NCBI RefSeq assembly: GCF_002946355.1
Contig: NZ_PKOZ01000008.1
Span: forward strand, 62,001 to 126,000
Direction: 5' to 3'
Source: Pradoshia eiseniae
GTDB taxonomy: Bacteria > Bacillota > Bacilli > Bacillales > Pradoshiaceae
DNA: 64,000 nucleotides
The notes under the pieces were generated by a model, which did not search any database, was not told the origin of the DNA, and saw only the letters and a program-made list of their open reading frames with translations. How positions within the stretch are numbered: position 1 is the first letter of the stretch; each line of letters begins with the position of its first letter. Both the position numbers and the translations under genes were made by a program. Of the stretch, positions 36,697 to 45,964 are shown piece by piece.

Positions 36697-38462
36697 ACAA
36701 AGCAAGAAGAATGATGGTCGTTGAAATAGCATCCGCTATCCTGATTGTAACCCTGTTGTTTGCGATTCTTTTAGGAAAGCTTTTCACAATGTATCTTGAG
36801 AGAGATACTAAGAACGACTTAAAGGATGCAGCGCAAATCATTGAATGGCAGCTTACAGATATAGAGGATTCAGATATTCTAAATAGCAGGCTCGATCAGC
36901 TCAGCAAAAAGTATGGCATGACAATTCTTCTCGCCGGTTCTGATGGTAATCTTCTTTCGGAATTTACCGATGCTGAAGAAGGGTTAACGGAAGAGGAGCG
37001 TGCCCTTTATCAGGCTGAGGTAAAGGAGTATGCAGGGGATTCTGCTGAACCAGCTGTTGGTGAGCTAAAGTCAACAGGCTTATATTATTACCTTGATAGC
37101 AATCAAGCGGCAGGAGGTTACCTGCTCGTCGGGAAAGAGAGGAACCCTGGTATAGAAGGGGTGTCTGTGTTGGCAACTTCCCTGTCGTTTTTGGGTATTG
37201 CTTTTATTATTATCATGCTGTTTGTCTTTCAAATCGTTAAAAAGTATTTCATGCCGATTGATAGTGCACTTCATGCTGTGCGCGAGCTGGCGAAGGGCAA
37301 TTATCGTGCGCGATCATATGTCGGGCGAAATAAAGAAGCGGGGATACTGAATAATTCCATTAATCAGCTCGCCCGTGATTTGCAAGAGATGAATATTGCG
37401 TATGATATTCAAAAGGACCGGCTCAATACCTTGATTGAGAATATGGGAAGCGCGTTATTATTGATTGATGACAAGGGTTATATCAATATGGTCAATCGAG
37501 CTTACCTCAATCTCTTTCAGGTAGATGAAGAGAGCTACTTATCTGAGTTGTATTATAAAGTGATTGACAGCGAGAAAGTGAACGCTTTAATCGAGGAAAT
37601 CTTCATGGTGGAGCAAAAGGTCAAAAAGCAAATTGTACTGACTATTGGGCTTGAGCGGAAGAATTTCGAAGTGTATGGAGCTCCAATCATTGGCCCAAAA
37701 GGTGAATGGAAAGGAATCATTCTTGTCTTCCACGATATTACGGAACTGAAAGATCTTGAAAGGGTACGAAAGCAGTTCGTGGCTAATGTATCACATGAAT
37801 TGAATACTCCAGTTACGTCGATCAAGGGGTTCACGGAGACGTTGATTGACGGCGCGAAGGAAGATAAGAATACACTTGACCATTTCTTGTCAATCATCCT
37901 GAAAGAGAGCAATAGACTGCAGGCACTGATCAAGGAATTGCTTGAGTTATCAAAGGTTGAACAGCACGGCTTCCAGCTTGATTTTCAAAAGGTGGATATC
38001 ATGCCTGTCCTGATGGATACCTTCGAGATTCTTGAAAAGAAAGCAGCTAAAAAAAATATCTGCTTCGAGATAGTCGATCCGAAAAGACAAATCGTTTGTG
38101 AAACGGATTCTTTCCGCTTGCAGCAAGTCATCATCAACCTTGTCAGCAATGCTATTGCCTATACTCCGCCAAATGGAAAGGTGACCGTATCTGTGAGTGA
38201 GGATAAGGATGAGGTTTTTATCAAGGTTTCGGATACGGGAATTGGCATTGATGAAAAGGAATTTCCGCGTATTTTTGAGCGCTTTTATCGGGTTGATAAG
38301 GACAGGAGCAGGGAGAGCGGCGGGACTGGTCTCGGACTTGCCATCGTAAAGCATATCCTTGAGGCTCATCATGGTAAAATTACGATTGACAGCAAGCTTG
38401 ATGAGGGCAGTACGTTTACGGTAATCATTCCGAGGTCTCAAGGCTCTGACAGAGGAAAATAA
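36693..38462 (+). CDS. phoR: sensor histidine kinase PhoR
   Basis: The 589-residue membrane kinase has two membrane segments (about 8-34 and 159-183) around an extracellular domain, then a HAMP linker, a PAS domain (about 245-350), the phosphorylated His368 (FVANVSHELNTPVTSIKGF) and an ATP-binding domain with NLVSNAIAYTPPNG, SDTGIGID and GGTGLGLAIVK. The phoP neighbour fixes the role as phosphate-limitation kinase. Confidence 0.95.
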   Translation: MNKARRMMVVEIASAILIVTLLFAILLGKLFTMYLERDTKNDLKDAAQIIEWQLTDIEDSDILNSRLDQLSKKYGMTILLAGSDGNLLSEFTDAEEGLTEEERALYQAEVKEYAGDSAEPAVGELKSTGLYYYLDSNQAAGGYLLVGKERNPGIEGVSVLATSLSFLGIAFIIIMLFVFQIVKKYFMPIDSALHAVRELAKGNYRARSYVGRNKEAGILNNSINQLARDLQEMNIAYDIQKDRLNTLIENMGSALLLIDDKGYINMVNRAYLNLFQVDEESYLSELYYKVIDSEKVNALIEEIFMVEQKVKKQIVLTIGLERKNFEVYGAPIIGPKGEWKGIILVFHDITELKDLERVRKQFVANVSHELNTPVTSIKGFTETLIDGAKEDKNTLDHFLSIILKESNRLQALIKELLELSKVEQHGFQLDFQKVDIMPVLMDTFEILEKKAAKKNICFEIVDPKRQIVCETDSFRLQQVIINLVSNAIAYTPPNGKVTVSVSEDKDEVFIKVSDTGIGIDEKEFPRIFERFYRVDKDRSRESGGTGLGLAIVKHILEAHHGKITIDSKLDEGSTFTVIIPRSQGSDRGK

Positions 38463-38479
38463 ATGATATAAGAAATGTT

Positions 38480-38514
38480 AGCTCCTTTCACTTGGTTCGT
38501 GAAGGGAGCTTTTT
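38480..38514 (+). terminator. terminator after phoR
   Basis: AGCTCCTTTCAC and GTGAAGGGAGCT pair, then TTTT. Confidence 0.9.
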
Positions 38515-38649
38515 AATTTCCTGAAAAAAGGAGTAAACCTTGCTCTCAAAGGATGGAACAGCTGTTTTTCTTTCAATCAAGACTCATGTTAGAATAGAGT
38601 AATAAGATTGTCGGTTAATTGGATAAATTAGCTCAAATGGGAGGAAAGC

Positions 38650-41277
38650 ATGGATAAAAGAATCGTCTTAATAGATGGCAATAGCATTGCCTACCGAGCA
38701 TTTTTCGCATTGCCTTTGCTCAATAATGATAAGGGTGTACATACAAATGCCATATACGGCTTTGCGATGATGCTGAATAAAATTATGGAAGAGGAAAAGC
38801 CGACCCATATGCTGGTGGCCTTTGATGCGGGTAAGACAACATTTCGCCACAGCACGTTCGCAGAATATAAGGGAGGCCGTCAAAAGACGCCGCCTGAGCT
38901 GTCCGAGCAATTCCCATTCATACGCGAATTGCTGGATGCCTATGGTATTTCCCGCTATGAATTGACGAATTATGAAGCAGATGACATTATCGGCACACTC
39001 GCCGTGCTCGCAGAGGGAGACGGATACGAGGTCACGGTCATATCTGGAGACAAGGATTTGACGCAGCTGGCTTCAGAGAAAACGACAGTTCGAATTACGC
39101 GTAAAGGAATCACTGACATGGAGGATTACACACCTCAGCATATTCGAGAGAAGTATGATTTGACGCCTGAGCAAATCATCGACCTGAAGGGCTTGATGGG
39201 CGATTCCTCTGATAATATCCCTGGAATTCCTGGTGTTGGAGAGAAGACAGCCCTTAAGCTTCTGCATCAATTCGGAACTGTGGAGGCGGTTGTTGAGTCG
39301 CCTGATAAGGTGAGCGGCAAGAAATTAAAGGAAAAAATTGAAGAATATAAAGAGCAGGCCATCCTCTCTAAACAGCTGGCGACCATTGAAACAAAGGCGC
39401 CAATCGAAGTCAGCCTTGAGGAAGTCGATTACACAGGACCTGATCAAGAAAAGCTGCTTGCCATTTATAAGGAGCTTGGCTTTGCAACCTTAATCGAGAA
39501 GATGGATCCGGTTAAGGCTCAGGAAAATGAGGTGCTAGAGGAGATTGACTATACATTCGTCAAGGAGATTACACCTGAGCTATTCACTGATGATACAGCG
39601 CTGTATGTAGAAATCCTGGAGGATAATTATCATACTGCGCCTATCATTGGACTGGCCATCTCAAATGCGAAGGGAACTTTCTTTATCGAGAAGGATAAGG
39701 CTGTCGAGTCTGATGTGTTTAAGGAGTGGGCAGGAAATCCTGACATGAAGAAAACGGTGCATGATGTAAAGAAAACGACTGTTGCCCTGCATCGAGAGGG
39801 GATTGAGCTGAAAGGTGCCAGCTTTGACCTTTTCCTTGCTTCCTATGTGCTTAACCCTGCTGAGCCGGAAGTCGATATGGCCGATCTTGCGAAAAAGCAT
39901 AATGCAGGTCATATCCAAACGGATGAGCATGTATATGGAAAAGGAGCGAAACGTAAAATCCCAAGTCCGGAGGTTTGCGGTGAGCATATTGCACGCAAGG
40001 CTCATGCGATGGGCTTAATCAAAGCGAGTATTGAAAGTCAGTTAATTGCGAATGCGCAATTATCCTTGTTGATGGATTTGGAATTGCCTCTCGCCATCAT
40101 CCTGGCAGAGATGGAGATTACCGGAGTCAAGGTGGACAAGGAGAGATTGAAGGAAATGGGCGGCGAGCTGGCGGCGAGGCTTGCTGATATTGAGGCGAAA
40201 ATTTATGACCTCGCTGGTGAGAGGTTTAACATCAACTCACCGAAGCAATTAGGTGTCATCCTTTTTGAACGATTGGGTCTGCCGGTAATCAAGAAGACGA
40301 AAACAGGTTATTCCACATCAGCGGATATCCTGGAGAAGCTTGAGAACAAGCATGAAATCATCCGCGAAATCCTGATTTATCGCCAGCTGGGCAAGCTACA
40401 ATCCACCTATATTGAAGGGTTATTGAAGGTCATCCATGAGGATGGAAAGGTTCATACGCGCTTCAATCAAGCGTTAACGCAAACGGGACGTCTCAGCTCG
40501 ACTGACCCCAATTTGCAGAACATTCCTATCCGTCTGGAAGAAGGCAAGAAAATCCGTCAGGCGTTTGTGCCATCAGTGGAAGATTGGGTCATCTTTGCTG
40601 CTGACTATTCCCAAATCGAGCTGCGTGTCCTTGCCCATATTGCAGATGACGAGAACTTAATCAATGCATTCAAGGCAGATATGGACATCCATACAAAAAC
40701 AGCGATGGACGTCTTCCATGTAACAGAAGAGGAAGTGACGTCCATAATGAGGCGTCAAGCAAAAGCGGTCAACTTTGGGATTGTATATGGCATCAGTGAT
40801 TATGGATTATCGCAAAATCTCAATATTACGCGTAAGGAAGCGGGCACATTCATTGACCGTTATTTAGATAGCTATCCGGGCGTCCAGCGTTACATGAAGG
40901 ATATAATCGAGGACGCGAAGGAGCGCGGCTATGTCACGACCCTTCTGCACCGCCGCCGATATATCCCTGAAATCAATAACCGGAATTTCAATGTCCGCGG
41001 TTTTGCAGAACGGACAGCCATGAACACGCCAATACAGGGCAGTGCCGCTGACATTATTAAATTGGCGATGATTCACATGAGCGATCGGCTGAAGAGAGAG
41101 AATTTGAAAGCGAAGCTATTACTGCAAGTGCATGATGAATTGATTTTTGAAGCGCCAAAGGAAGAAATAGACATCTTAAAGAAAATTGTACCGGAGGAAA
41201 TGGAGAATGCCATTAAATTGAGTGTTCCGCTCAAGGTGGATTATTCATTTGGCAACACATGGTACGATGCAAAATAG
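38650..41277 (+). CDS. polA: DNA polymerase I
   Basis: The 875-residue protein has a 5'-3' nuclease domain (about 1-290, with ISGDKDLTQL and GLMGDSSDNIPGIPGVGEKTA), a proofreading-like domain, and the family A polymerase (DYSQIELRVLAHIADDENL, RRQAKAVNFGIVYGISDYGL, LLQVHDELIFE). In the middle domain the first acidic pair reads LYVEILED in place of a D-x-E, so 3'-5' exonuclease activity is probably lost, as in other Bacillus Pol I. It heads the polA-mutM-ytaF-coaE cluster. Confidence 0.97.
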   Translation: MDKRIVLIDGNSIAYRAFFALPLLNNDKGVHTNAIYGFAMMLNKIMEEEKPTHMLVAFDAGKTTFRHSTFAEYKGGRQKTPPELSEQFPFIRELLDAYGISRYELTNYEADDIIGTLAVLAEGDGYEVTVISGDKDLTQLASEKTTVRITRKGITDMEDYTPQHIREKYDLTPEQIIDLKGLMGDSSDNIPGIPGVGEKTALKLLHQFGTVEAVVESPDKVSGKKLKEKIEEYKEQAILSKQLATIETKAPIEVSLEEVDYTGPDQEKLLAIYKELGFATLIEKMDPVKAQENEVLEEIDYTFVKEITPELFTDDTALYVEILEDNYHTAPIIGLAISNAKGTFFIEKDKAVESDVFKEWAGNPDMKKTVHDVKKTTVALHREGIELKGASFDLFLASYVLNPAEPEVDMADLAKKHNAGHIQTDEHVYGKGAKRKIPSPEVCGEHIARKAHAMGLIKASIESQLIANAQLSLLMDLELPLAIILAEMEITGVKVDKERLKEMGGELAARLADIEAKIYDLAGERFNINSPKQLGVILFERLGLPVIKKTKTGYSTSADILEKLENKHEIIREILIYRQLGKLQSTYIEGLLKVIHEDGKVHTRFNQALTQTGRLSSTDPNLQNIPIRLEEGKKIRQAFVPSVEDWVIFAADYSQIELRVLAHIADDENLINAFKADMDIHTKTAMDVFHVTEEEVTSIMRRQAKAVNFGIVYGISDYGLSQNLNITRKEAGTFIDRYLDSYPGVQRYMKDIIEDAKERGYVTTLLHRRRYIPEINNRNFNVRGFAERTAMNTPIQGSAADIIKLAMIHMSDRLKRENLKAKLLLQVHDELIFEAPKEEIDILKKIVPEEMENAIKLSVPLKVDYSFGNTWYDAK

Positions 41278-41301
41278 AGAGCGGCATAAGGGGGTATTTA
41301 T

Positions 41302-42132
41302 TTGCCTGAATTACCAGAAGTAGAAACGATTAGGCGAACGCTAGAGGTCATGGTGCTAGGCAAGACAATAGAGGATGTGGAAGTGCGATGGGGCAAAATC
41401 ATTAAGGAACCGGATGATACTGAATTATTCCGTCTCTTCCTTAAGGGACAGACCATTCAGGAAATCGGCCGTCGCGGCAAGTTTCTCATCTTTTATCTAG
41501 ATGATTACAGCCTTGTCTCTCATTTGAGGATGGAAGGTAAGTATGGGCTTTTCGACAAGAGTGAAGAGATGGATAAGCATACTCATGTCATATTCAAATT
41601 CACAGATGGGACGGAGCTTAGGTACAGGGACGTACGCAAGTTCGGCACAATGCATTTGTACCCGAAAGGAACGGAGCAGGATGTTCTGCCATTGTCGAAG
41701 GTAGGGCCTGAACCATTTTCTGATGAATTCACTCCGGAGCATTTGGAGGCAGGACTTAAAAAGACGCATCGCTTCATTAAGACGGTCCTCTTGGATCAGC
41801 GCCTGCTTGCAGGGCTTGGAAATATATATGTGGATGAGGCCTTGTTTCATGCGGGCATTCATCCGGAGCGACCTGCTTCCTCCTTGGATAAAGAGGAAAT
41901 CCAGCGTTTGTATGCGGCGATTAAGACGACACTTGCTGAAGCCATTGAAAAAGGCGGCAGCACGATTCGTTCTTACGTAAACTCCCAGGGACAGATTGGT
42001 ATGTTCCAGCTTGAATTATTTGCTTATTCCAGGAAGGGGCAGCCCTGTAAGACATGCGGCACAATCATGGAGAGAATTACCGTCGGTGGCAGAGGAACCG
42101 TCTACTGTCCTTCCTGTCAGAAACGAAGATGA
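41302..42132 (+). CDS. mutM: formamidopyrimidine-DNA glycosylase
   Basis: The 276-residue repair enzyme removes oxidised purines. After loss of the initiator, Pro1 and Glu2 (PELPEVETIRR) form the active site; a catalytic Lys lies in LRMEGKYGLF. DNA-binding GLGNIYVDEALF and a C-terminal zinc finger C-x2-C-x16-C-x2-C (CKTCGTI ... YCPSCQ) are complete. TTG start after AAGGGGG. It is 24 bases from polA, in the same transcript. Confidence 0.97.
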   Translation: MPELPEVETIRRTLEVMVLGKTIEDVEVRWGKIIKEPDDTELFRLFLKGQTIQEIGRRGKFLIFYLDDYSLVSHLRMEGKYGLFDKSEEMDKHTHVIFKFTDGTELRYRDVRKFGTMHLYPKGTEQDVLPLSKVGPEPFSDEFTPEHLEAGLKKTHRFIKTVLLDQRLLAGLGNIYVDEALFHAGIHPERPASSLDKEEIQRLYAAIKTTLAEAIEKGGSTIRSYVNSQGQIGMFQLELFAYSRKGQPCKTCGTIMERITVGGRGTVYCPSCQKRR

Positions 42133-42191
42133 ACCAAAGATAGGCTCCTGTCATATAGTAGGGTATTGATTGTTGAAAGGAGTCCCTGTCA

Positions 42192-42830
42192 ATGGAGCAC
42201 TTGGCTTCAATACTCTTACTCGCTATGGCAGTTAGCCTTGACAGCTGTGGTGTCGGAATGACCTATGGTATCCGGAATGTAGCCATTCCTATAAGGTCGA
42301 TTATGATCATTGCCGCTTGTTCGGCTTTGAGTTTTGCAATTGGAATGTTTACAGGTTCTGCGAGTGAACACTTCATGGCAGAATCATGGGCAGGTGTGCT
42401 AGGAGGGCTTATACTCATTTCATTAGGCATTTGGACGACTACTAGCAATTTAAAGCAAAATGATGATGTGTACTTGAATGTGGACGAACGGACGTTGTTT
42501 CAGCTGGAGATTAAGTCAATTGGTCTTGTGATCCATATCTTGAAGAAGCCGCTCAGCGCTGACTTTGACCGTTCCGGCACGATAACAGGTCTTGAAGCCT
42601 GCTTTTTGGGCTTTGCCCTTTCCCTTGATGGGTTCGGTGCAGGAATTGGAGCCGGTATTCTCAACTATCCGCTTACCGGTGTCGTATTGCTCAGCTTCAT
42701 CATGAGCGCTGTCTTTATGAAGGTTGGTCTTCAGGCCGGCAAATACTTAAATGATTCATTCTTCTCAAAGGTATTGTCCTTTGTACCTGGAATTGTTTTA
42801 ATCGCACTCGGAATCAGTAAACTATTTTAG
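42192..42830 (+). CDS. ytaF: sporulation membrane protein YtaF
   Basis: The 212-residue protein has six hydrophobic segments in two repeats with the paired motifs AVSLDSCGVGMTYG and ALSLDGFGAGIGAG, as in the MntP/YtaF family of manganese-exporter-like proteins. The orthologue is annotated as a sporulation protein in B. subtilis. AAAGGAG precedes the ATG. Confidence 0.92.
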   Translation: MEHLASILLLAMAVSLDSCGVGMTYGIRNVAIPIRSIMIIAACSALSFAIGMFTGSASEHFMAESWAGVLGGLILISLGIWTTTSNLKQNDDVYLNVDERTLFQLEIKSIGLVIHILKKPLSADFDRSGTITGLEACFLGFALSLDGFGAGIGAGILNYPLTGVVLLSFIMSAVFMKVGLQAGKYLNDSFFSKVLSFVPGIVLIALGISKLF

Positions 42831-42849
42831 ACAGGGGAAACGGTAATAT

Positions 42850-43443
42850 ATGAAGAAAATAATCGGACTGACAGGAGGAATCGCCAGCGGGAAAAGTACG
42901 GTTTCAAACTGGCTTATCTCGCAAGGCTACCCTGTCGTTGATGCAGATGTCGCGGCCAGGAAGGTTGTTGAACCAGGCATGCCGGCTCTACGGGAAATTA
43001 CGGAAGCTTTTGGGCGTGATATTCTCCTTGAGGACGGGACGCTTAATCGAAAGAAGCTTGGGGCCATCATCTTCTCGGATGATGAGAAACGCCAAACGTT
43101 AAATGCAATTGTCCATCCGGCGGTAAGGGAGTGGATGAGGCAGGAAACGGAGCGCGCATTTCTCGAGGGGACGTCCATTGTTATTATGGACATTCCTTTG
43201 CTGTTTGAGAGCAAGCTCACTCATATGGTGGAAGAGACTATTCTTGTCTATGTTTCGATGGAGACCCAATTAAAGAGGCTTATGGATAGAGACGGTTACA
43301 GCGAAGCGGACGCCTTGGCTCGGATTCGTGCTCAAATGCCAATCGATGATAAACGGAAATTGGCAGACTATATTATTGATAATAATGGACCGGTTTCTGA
43401 AACAATTGAACAGGTAAAAGAAATTATGAAACAATTTAAATAG
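42850..43443 (+). CDS. coaE: dephospho-CoA kinase
   Basis: The 197-residue kinase catalyses the last step of coenzyme A synthesis. The P-loop GLTGGIASGKST is at residues 6-17; VDADVAARKVVEPG and DIPLLFESKL are family blocks. It lies 20 bases after ytaF. Confidence 0.97.
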   Translation: MKKIIGLTGGIASGKSTVSNWLISQGYPVVDADVAARKVVEPGMPALREITEAFGRDILLEDGTLNRKKLGAIIFSDDEKRQTLNAIVHPAVREWMRQETERAFLEGTSIVIMDIPLLFESKLTHMVEETILVYVSMETQLKRLMDRDGYSEADALARIRAQMPIDDKRKLADYIIDNNGPVSETIEQVKEIMKQFK

Positions 43444-43455
43444 AGATAGAGAAAA

Positions 43456-43487
43456 GGCTGCTCCTGATAATCAGGGGTGGCCATTTT
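43456..43487 (+). terminator. terminator after coaE
   Basis: GGCTGCTCCTGA and TCAGGGGTGGCC pair imperfectly, then ATTTTT. Confidence 0.65.
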
Positions 43488-43537
43488 TAGTGCTATTAAC
43501 CATTTATCGTTTTATTGCCAAAAATAGGTGTTCGAAC

Positions 43538-43567
43538 TATGCAGTATTCCTCTTAATGTGTTATACT
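43538..43567 (+). promoter_or_regulatory. gapB promoter with CcpN-like operators
   Basis: TGTGTTATACT (43557-43567) agrees fully with the CcpN consensus TRTGHYATAYW as I know it and contains the -10 box TATACT. TATGCAGTATT (43538-43548) agrees at nine of eleven positions. CcpN represses gapB during glycolytic growth in B. subtilis; the same is inferred. Confidence 0.65.
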
Positions 43568-43617
43568 ATTTATATGATTTTTGGTTAATTGTATAACTCA
43601 TATTAGGGGGAAATGGA

Positions 43618-44646
43618 ATGAAGGCTAGAGTTGCAATCAATGGATTTGGTCGAATTGGAAGAATGGTCTTCCGAAAGGCCATTAAGGAAGATAATCTGGA
43701 AATTGTAGCGATTAATGCCAGCTATCCTGCGGAAACATTAGCGCATTTAATAAAGTATGATACCACTCATGGACGATTTGATGGGGAAGTCGTTCCACAT
43801 GGGGATCATTTAGTTGTGGATGGAAAGAAGGTTTTGCTGTTAAATAATCGAAATCCAGAAGCCTTGCCATGGAAAAGCCTTGATATCGATATCGTGATTG
43901 AAGCGACTGGCAAATTCAATCATAGGGATAAAGCATCCCTTCATTTGACCGCCGGAGCAAAGAGAGTTGTCCTCACTGCACCTGGAACAAATGAGGATGT
44001 CACAATTGTCATGGGCGTTAATGAAGAACAATTGGATATTGCTAATCATTTCGTTATTTCAAACGCCTCGTGCACGACGAATTGCCTGGCTCCGCTAGCT
44101 AAGGTGCTTGATGAGCAGTTTGGCATTGAAAATGGCTTAATGACAACTATCCATGCCTATACGAATGATCAGAATAATATCGATAATCCGCATAAAGACC
44201 TGCGCAGAGCACGAGCTTGCGGTCAAAGTATTATCCCGACAACAACCGGCGCAGCAAAGGCATTGTCACTCGTCCTGCCGCAATTAAACGGCAAGCTGCA
44301 CGGTACGGCGCTCCGCGTGCCGACACCGAATGTCTCACTTGTGGATTTGGTTGTTGACTTGAAGACACCGGTTACAGCCGATGATGTTAACCGCGCATTG
44401 ACGAGTGCTGCAAACGGAAAGTTGTCCGGTATTATGGAGGTTTGTGATGAGCCGCTTGTTTCCATTGATTTCACAACCAATCCGCACTCCACCATCATTG
44501 ACAGCCTCTCGACTATGGTCATAGGCGAACAGAAGGTAAAGGTGCTGGCCTGGTATGATAACGAATGGGGCTACTCCTGCAGAGTAGTGGACCTCGTTAA
44601 TCATGTGGCGCGTTTGCTCGTGAAGGAAGAAGTGAAAGTAAGCTGA
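43618..44646 (+). CDS. gapB: NADP-dependent glyceraldehyde-3-phosphate dehydrogenase GapB
   Basis: The 342-residue enzyme has the Rossmann start AINGFGRIGRMVFRKAI and the catalytic Cys in SNASCTTNCLAPLAKVL. The stretch AINASYPAETLAHLIKYDTTHG lacks the acidic residue that fixes NAD in glycolytic GapA, which fits the gluconeogenic, NADP-using GapB. Its place next to speD and nrdR is the Bacillus gapB position. GGGGG precedes the ATG. Confidence 0.95.
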   Translation: MKARVAINGFGRIGRMVFRKAIKEDNLEIVAINASYPAETLAHLIKYDTTHGRFDGEVVPHGDHLVVDGKKVLLLNNRNPEALPWKSLDIDIVIEATGKFNHRDKASLHLTAGAKRVVLTAPGTNEDVTIVMGVNEEQLDIANHFVISNASCTTNCLAPLAKVLDEQFGIENGLMTTIHAYTNDQNNIDNPHKDLRRARACGQSIIPTTTGAAKALSLVLPQLNGKLHGTALRVPTPNVSLVDLVVDLKTPVTADDVNRALTSAANGKLSGIMEVCDEPLVSIDFTTNPHSTIIDSLSTMVIGEQKVKVLAWYDNEWGYSCRVVDLVNHVARLLVKEEVKVS

Positions 44647-44662
44647 AAGGCCATATAGAGAG

Positions 44663-44697
44663 AGCCGTTCCCGAATGTAGAGGGGAGCGGCTTTATT
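44663..44697 (+). terminator. terminator after gapB
   Basis: AGCCGTTCCC and GGGGAGCGGCT pair, followed by TTTATTATTT. Confidence 0.75.
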
Positions 44698-44746
44698 ATT
44701 TGGTGAATTTAATATGGGATAAATTGTATAAAATGGGAAGGTCATG

Positions 44747-44775
44747 TTGCAAATACTAGGTAAAAATTATATACT
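44747..44775 (+). promoter_or_regulatory. SigA promoter of speD
   Basis: TTGCAA (44747-44752) and TATACT (44770-44775) are 17 bp apart. Transcription from about 44782 makes a 130-base leader. Confidence 0.75.
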
Positions 44776-44796
44776 AAAAACCGTAAACTTCATATC

Positions 44797-44905
44797 CTGG
44801 CATTGGCTGCTTAAAGGGTTAGGACCTCTCAGGACTAACTTTCCCCCGTGGCAGTTGCGGCCAGAAACGAAGATATCAAATTCGTTTAAATGCTTGAAGG
44901 GGGAA
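44797..44905 (+). ncRNA. structured speD leader, candidate translational riboswitch
   Basis: By eye the leader folds as follows. Stem P1 pairs CTGGC (44797-44801) with GCCAG (44860-44864). P1 continues with TGGCTGC (44804-44810) and GCAGTTG (44851-44857), including G-U pairs. Inside is hairpin P2, GTTAG (44818-44822) with CTAAC (44835-44839), topped by CCT/AGG. A further hairpin AAACGAA/TTCGTTT lies at 44865-44887. The unpaired TTCCCCC (44841-44847) is complementary over seven bases to GGGGGAA (44899-44905), the Shine-Dalgarno sequence. A pseudoknot that hides the ribosome binding site of S-adenosylmethionine decarboxylase would be a natural switch. I know of no named class that this matches. 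Confidence 0.5.
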
Positions 44906-44911
44906 TTAAAT

Positions 44912-45286
44912 GTGAAAACTATTGGTCGTCATGTCATTTCGGAATTATGGGGCTGTGATTTAACAAAGTTGAACGATATGAATAAAATCGAACGAATTTT
45001 TGTGGATGCTGCACTCAGGTCGGGAGCGGAAGTAAGAGAGGTTGCCTTTCATAAATTTGCTCCGCAGGGAGTCAGTGGAGTCGTCATCATTTCTGAATCG
45101 CATTTAACGATTCATAGTTTTCCGGAGCACGGTTATGCAAGCATTGATGTATATACTTGCGGCAACCTTGATCCGAACGTCGCAGCCAACTACATCGCTG
45201 ATGCCTTGAATGCTCAAACGAAAGAAACCTTTGAGATTCCAAGGGGGATGGGCCCGGTGGCTGTAAGAAGGATTCAGGCTATGTAA
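44912..45286 (+). CDS. speD: S-adenosylmethionine decarboxylase proenzyme
   Basis: The 124-residue proenzyme cleaves itself before Ser63 ([27 protein letters not shown]) to make the pyruvoyl group that decarboxylates S-adenosylmethionine for spermidine synthesis. GTG 44912 is eight bases after GGGGG (44899-44903) and gives the usual length and [15 protein letters not shown] opening. The open frame back to 44744 runs through the structured leader and is not coding by this reasoning. Confidence 0.96.
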   Translation: MKTIGRHVISELWGCDLTKLNDMNKIERIFVDAALRSGAEVREVAFHKFAPQGVSGVVIISESHLTIHSFPEHGYASIDVYTCGNLDPNVAANYIADALNAQTKETFEIPRGMGPVAVRRIQAM

Positions 45287-45302
45287 ATTTCTATATTCAA
45301 AG

Positions 45303-45333
45303 AGGATGCCGATAAAAATCGCATCCTTTTTTT
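45303..45333 (+). terminator. terminator after speD
   Basis: AGGATGC and GCATCCT pair and seven T follow. Confidence 0.9.
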
Positions 45334-45432
45334 GACGATGGACCAAGAGAATCGTCTTTTTAAACAAATACTTGTCCAAATGGGCTTGTTTCTATAAGAT
45401 AGAACTATAAAGAAAGGGACGGTGCTAATTGA

Positions 45433-45891
45433 ATGATATGTCCAACTTGCCAACATAACGGGACAAGAGTGCTCGATTCCCGGCCTGCTGATGAGGGGCG
45501 TTCCATACGCAGGAGAAGAGAATGTGAATCGTGCGGTTACCGTTTCACTACTTTTGAGAAGGTGGAAGAGATTCCGCTGATTGTGGTGAAGAAAGACGGA
45601 GCCCGTGAAGAATTCAGCCGTGAGAAAATCCTCCGCGGATTAATCAAGGCTTGTGAGAAACGCCATGTTGCCCTAAAAGAACTGGAGGAAATCACGACAG
45701 AGGTTGAGAAGGGATTGCGGAACCAAGGCATCTCTGAAGTGAAGAGTGATCATATAGGAGAGATGGTCATGGACCGTCTTGCAGAGGTGGATGAAGTGGC
45801 CTATGTAAGGTTTGCTTCTGTTTATCGCCAGTTTAAGGATATTAACGTATTTATTAAGGAATTAAAGGAATTAATAAAAAAAGAAGATTAA
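45433..45891 (+). CDS. nrdR: transcriptional repressor NrdR
   Basis: The 152-residue repressor of ribonucleotide reductase genes has a zinc ribbon with Cys3, Cys6, Cys31 and Cys34 and an ATP-cone (about 49-139) that senses dATP/ATP ([27 protein letters not shown]). The length is standard. It precedes dnaB and dnaI in a replication cluster. Confidence 0.97.
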   Translation: MICPTCQHNGTRVLDSRPADEGRSIRRRRECESCGYRFTTFEKVEEIPLIVVKKDGAREEFSREKILRGLIKACEKRHVALKELEEITTEVEKGLRNQGISEVKSDHIGEMVMDRLAEVDEVAYVRFASVYRQFKDINVFIKELKELIKKED

Positions 45892-45894
45892 AAC

Positions 45895-45928
45895 AGAGCT
45901 GAAGGCAGTTTTCTTTAGCTCTTTTTTG
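45895..45928 (+). terminator. hairpin with T-run between nrdR and dnaB
   Basis: AGAGCTGAA and TTC-TTT-AGCTCT pair and six T follow. As dnaB starts only 37 bases later without another promoter seen, it may act as a partial terminator. Confidence 0.65.
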
Positions 45929-45964
45929 CCATTATCACTTCTTGTAGGCGAAAGGTTTGTAAAC

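Noticed and set aside
44744-44911. 56-codon N-terminal extension of SpeD
   Set aside because: SpeD has its normal length from GTG 44912 with a good ribosome binding site; the extension covers the promoter and a structured leader.
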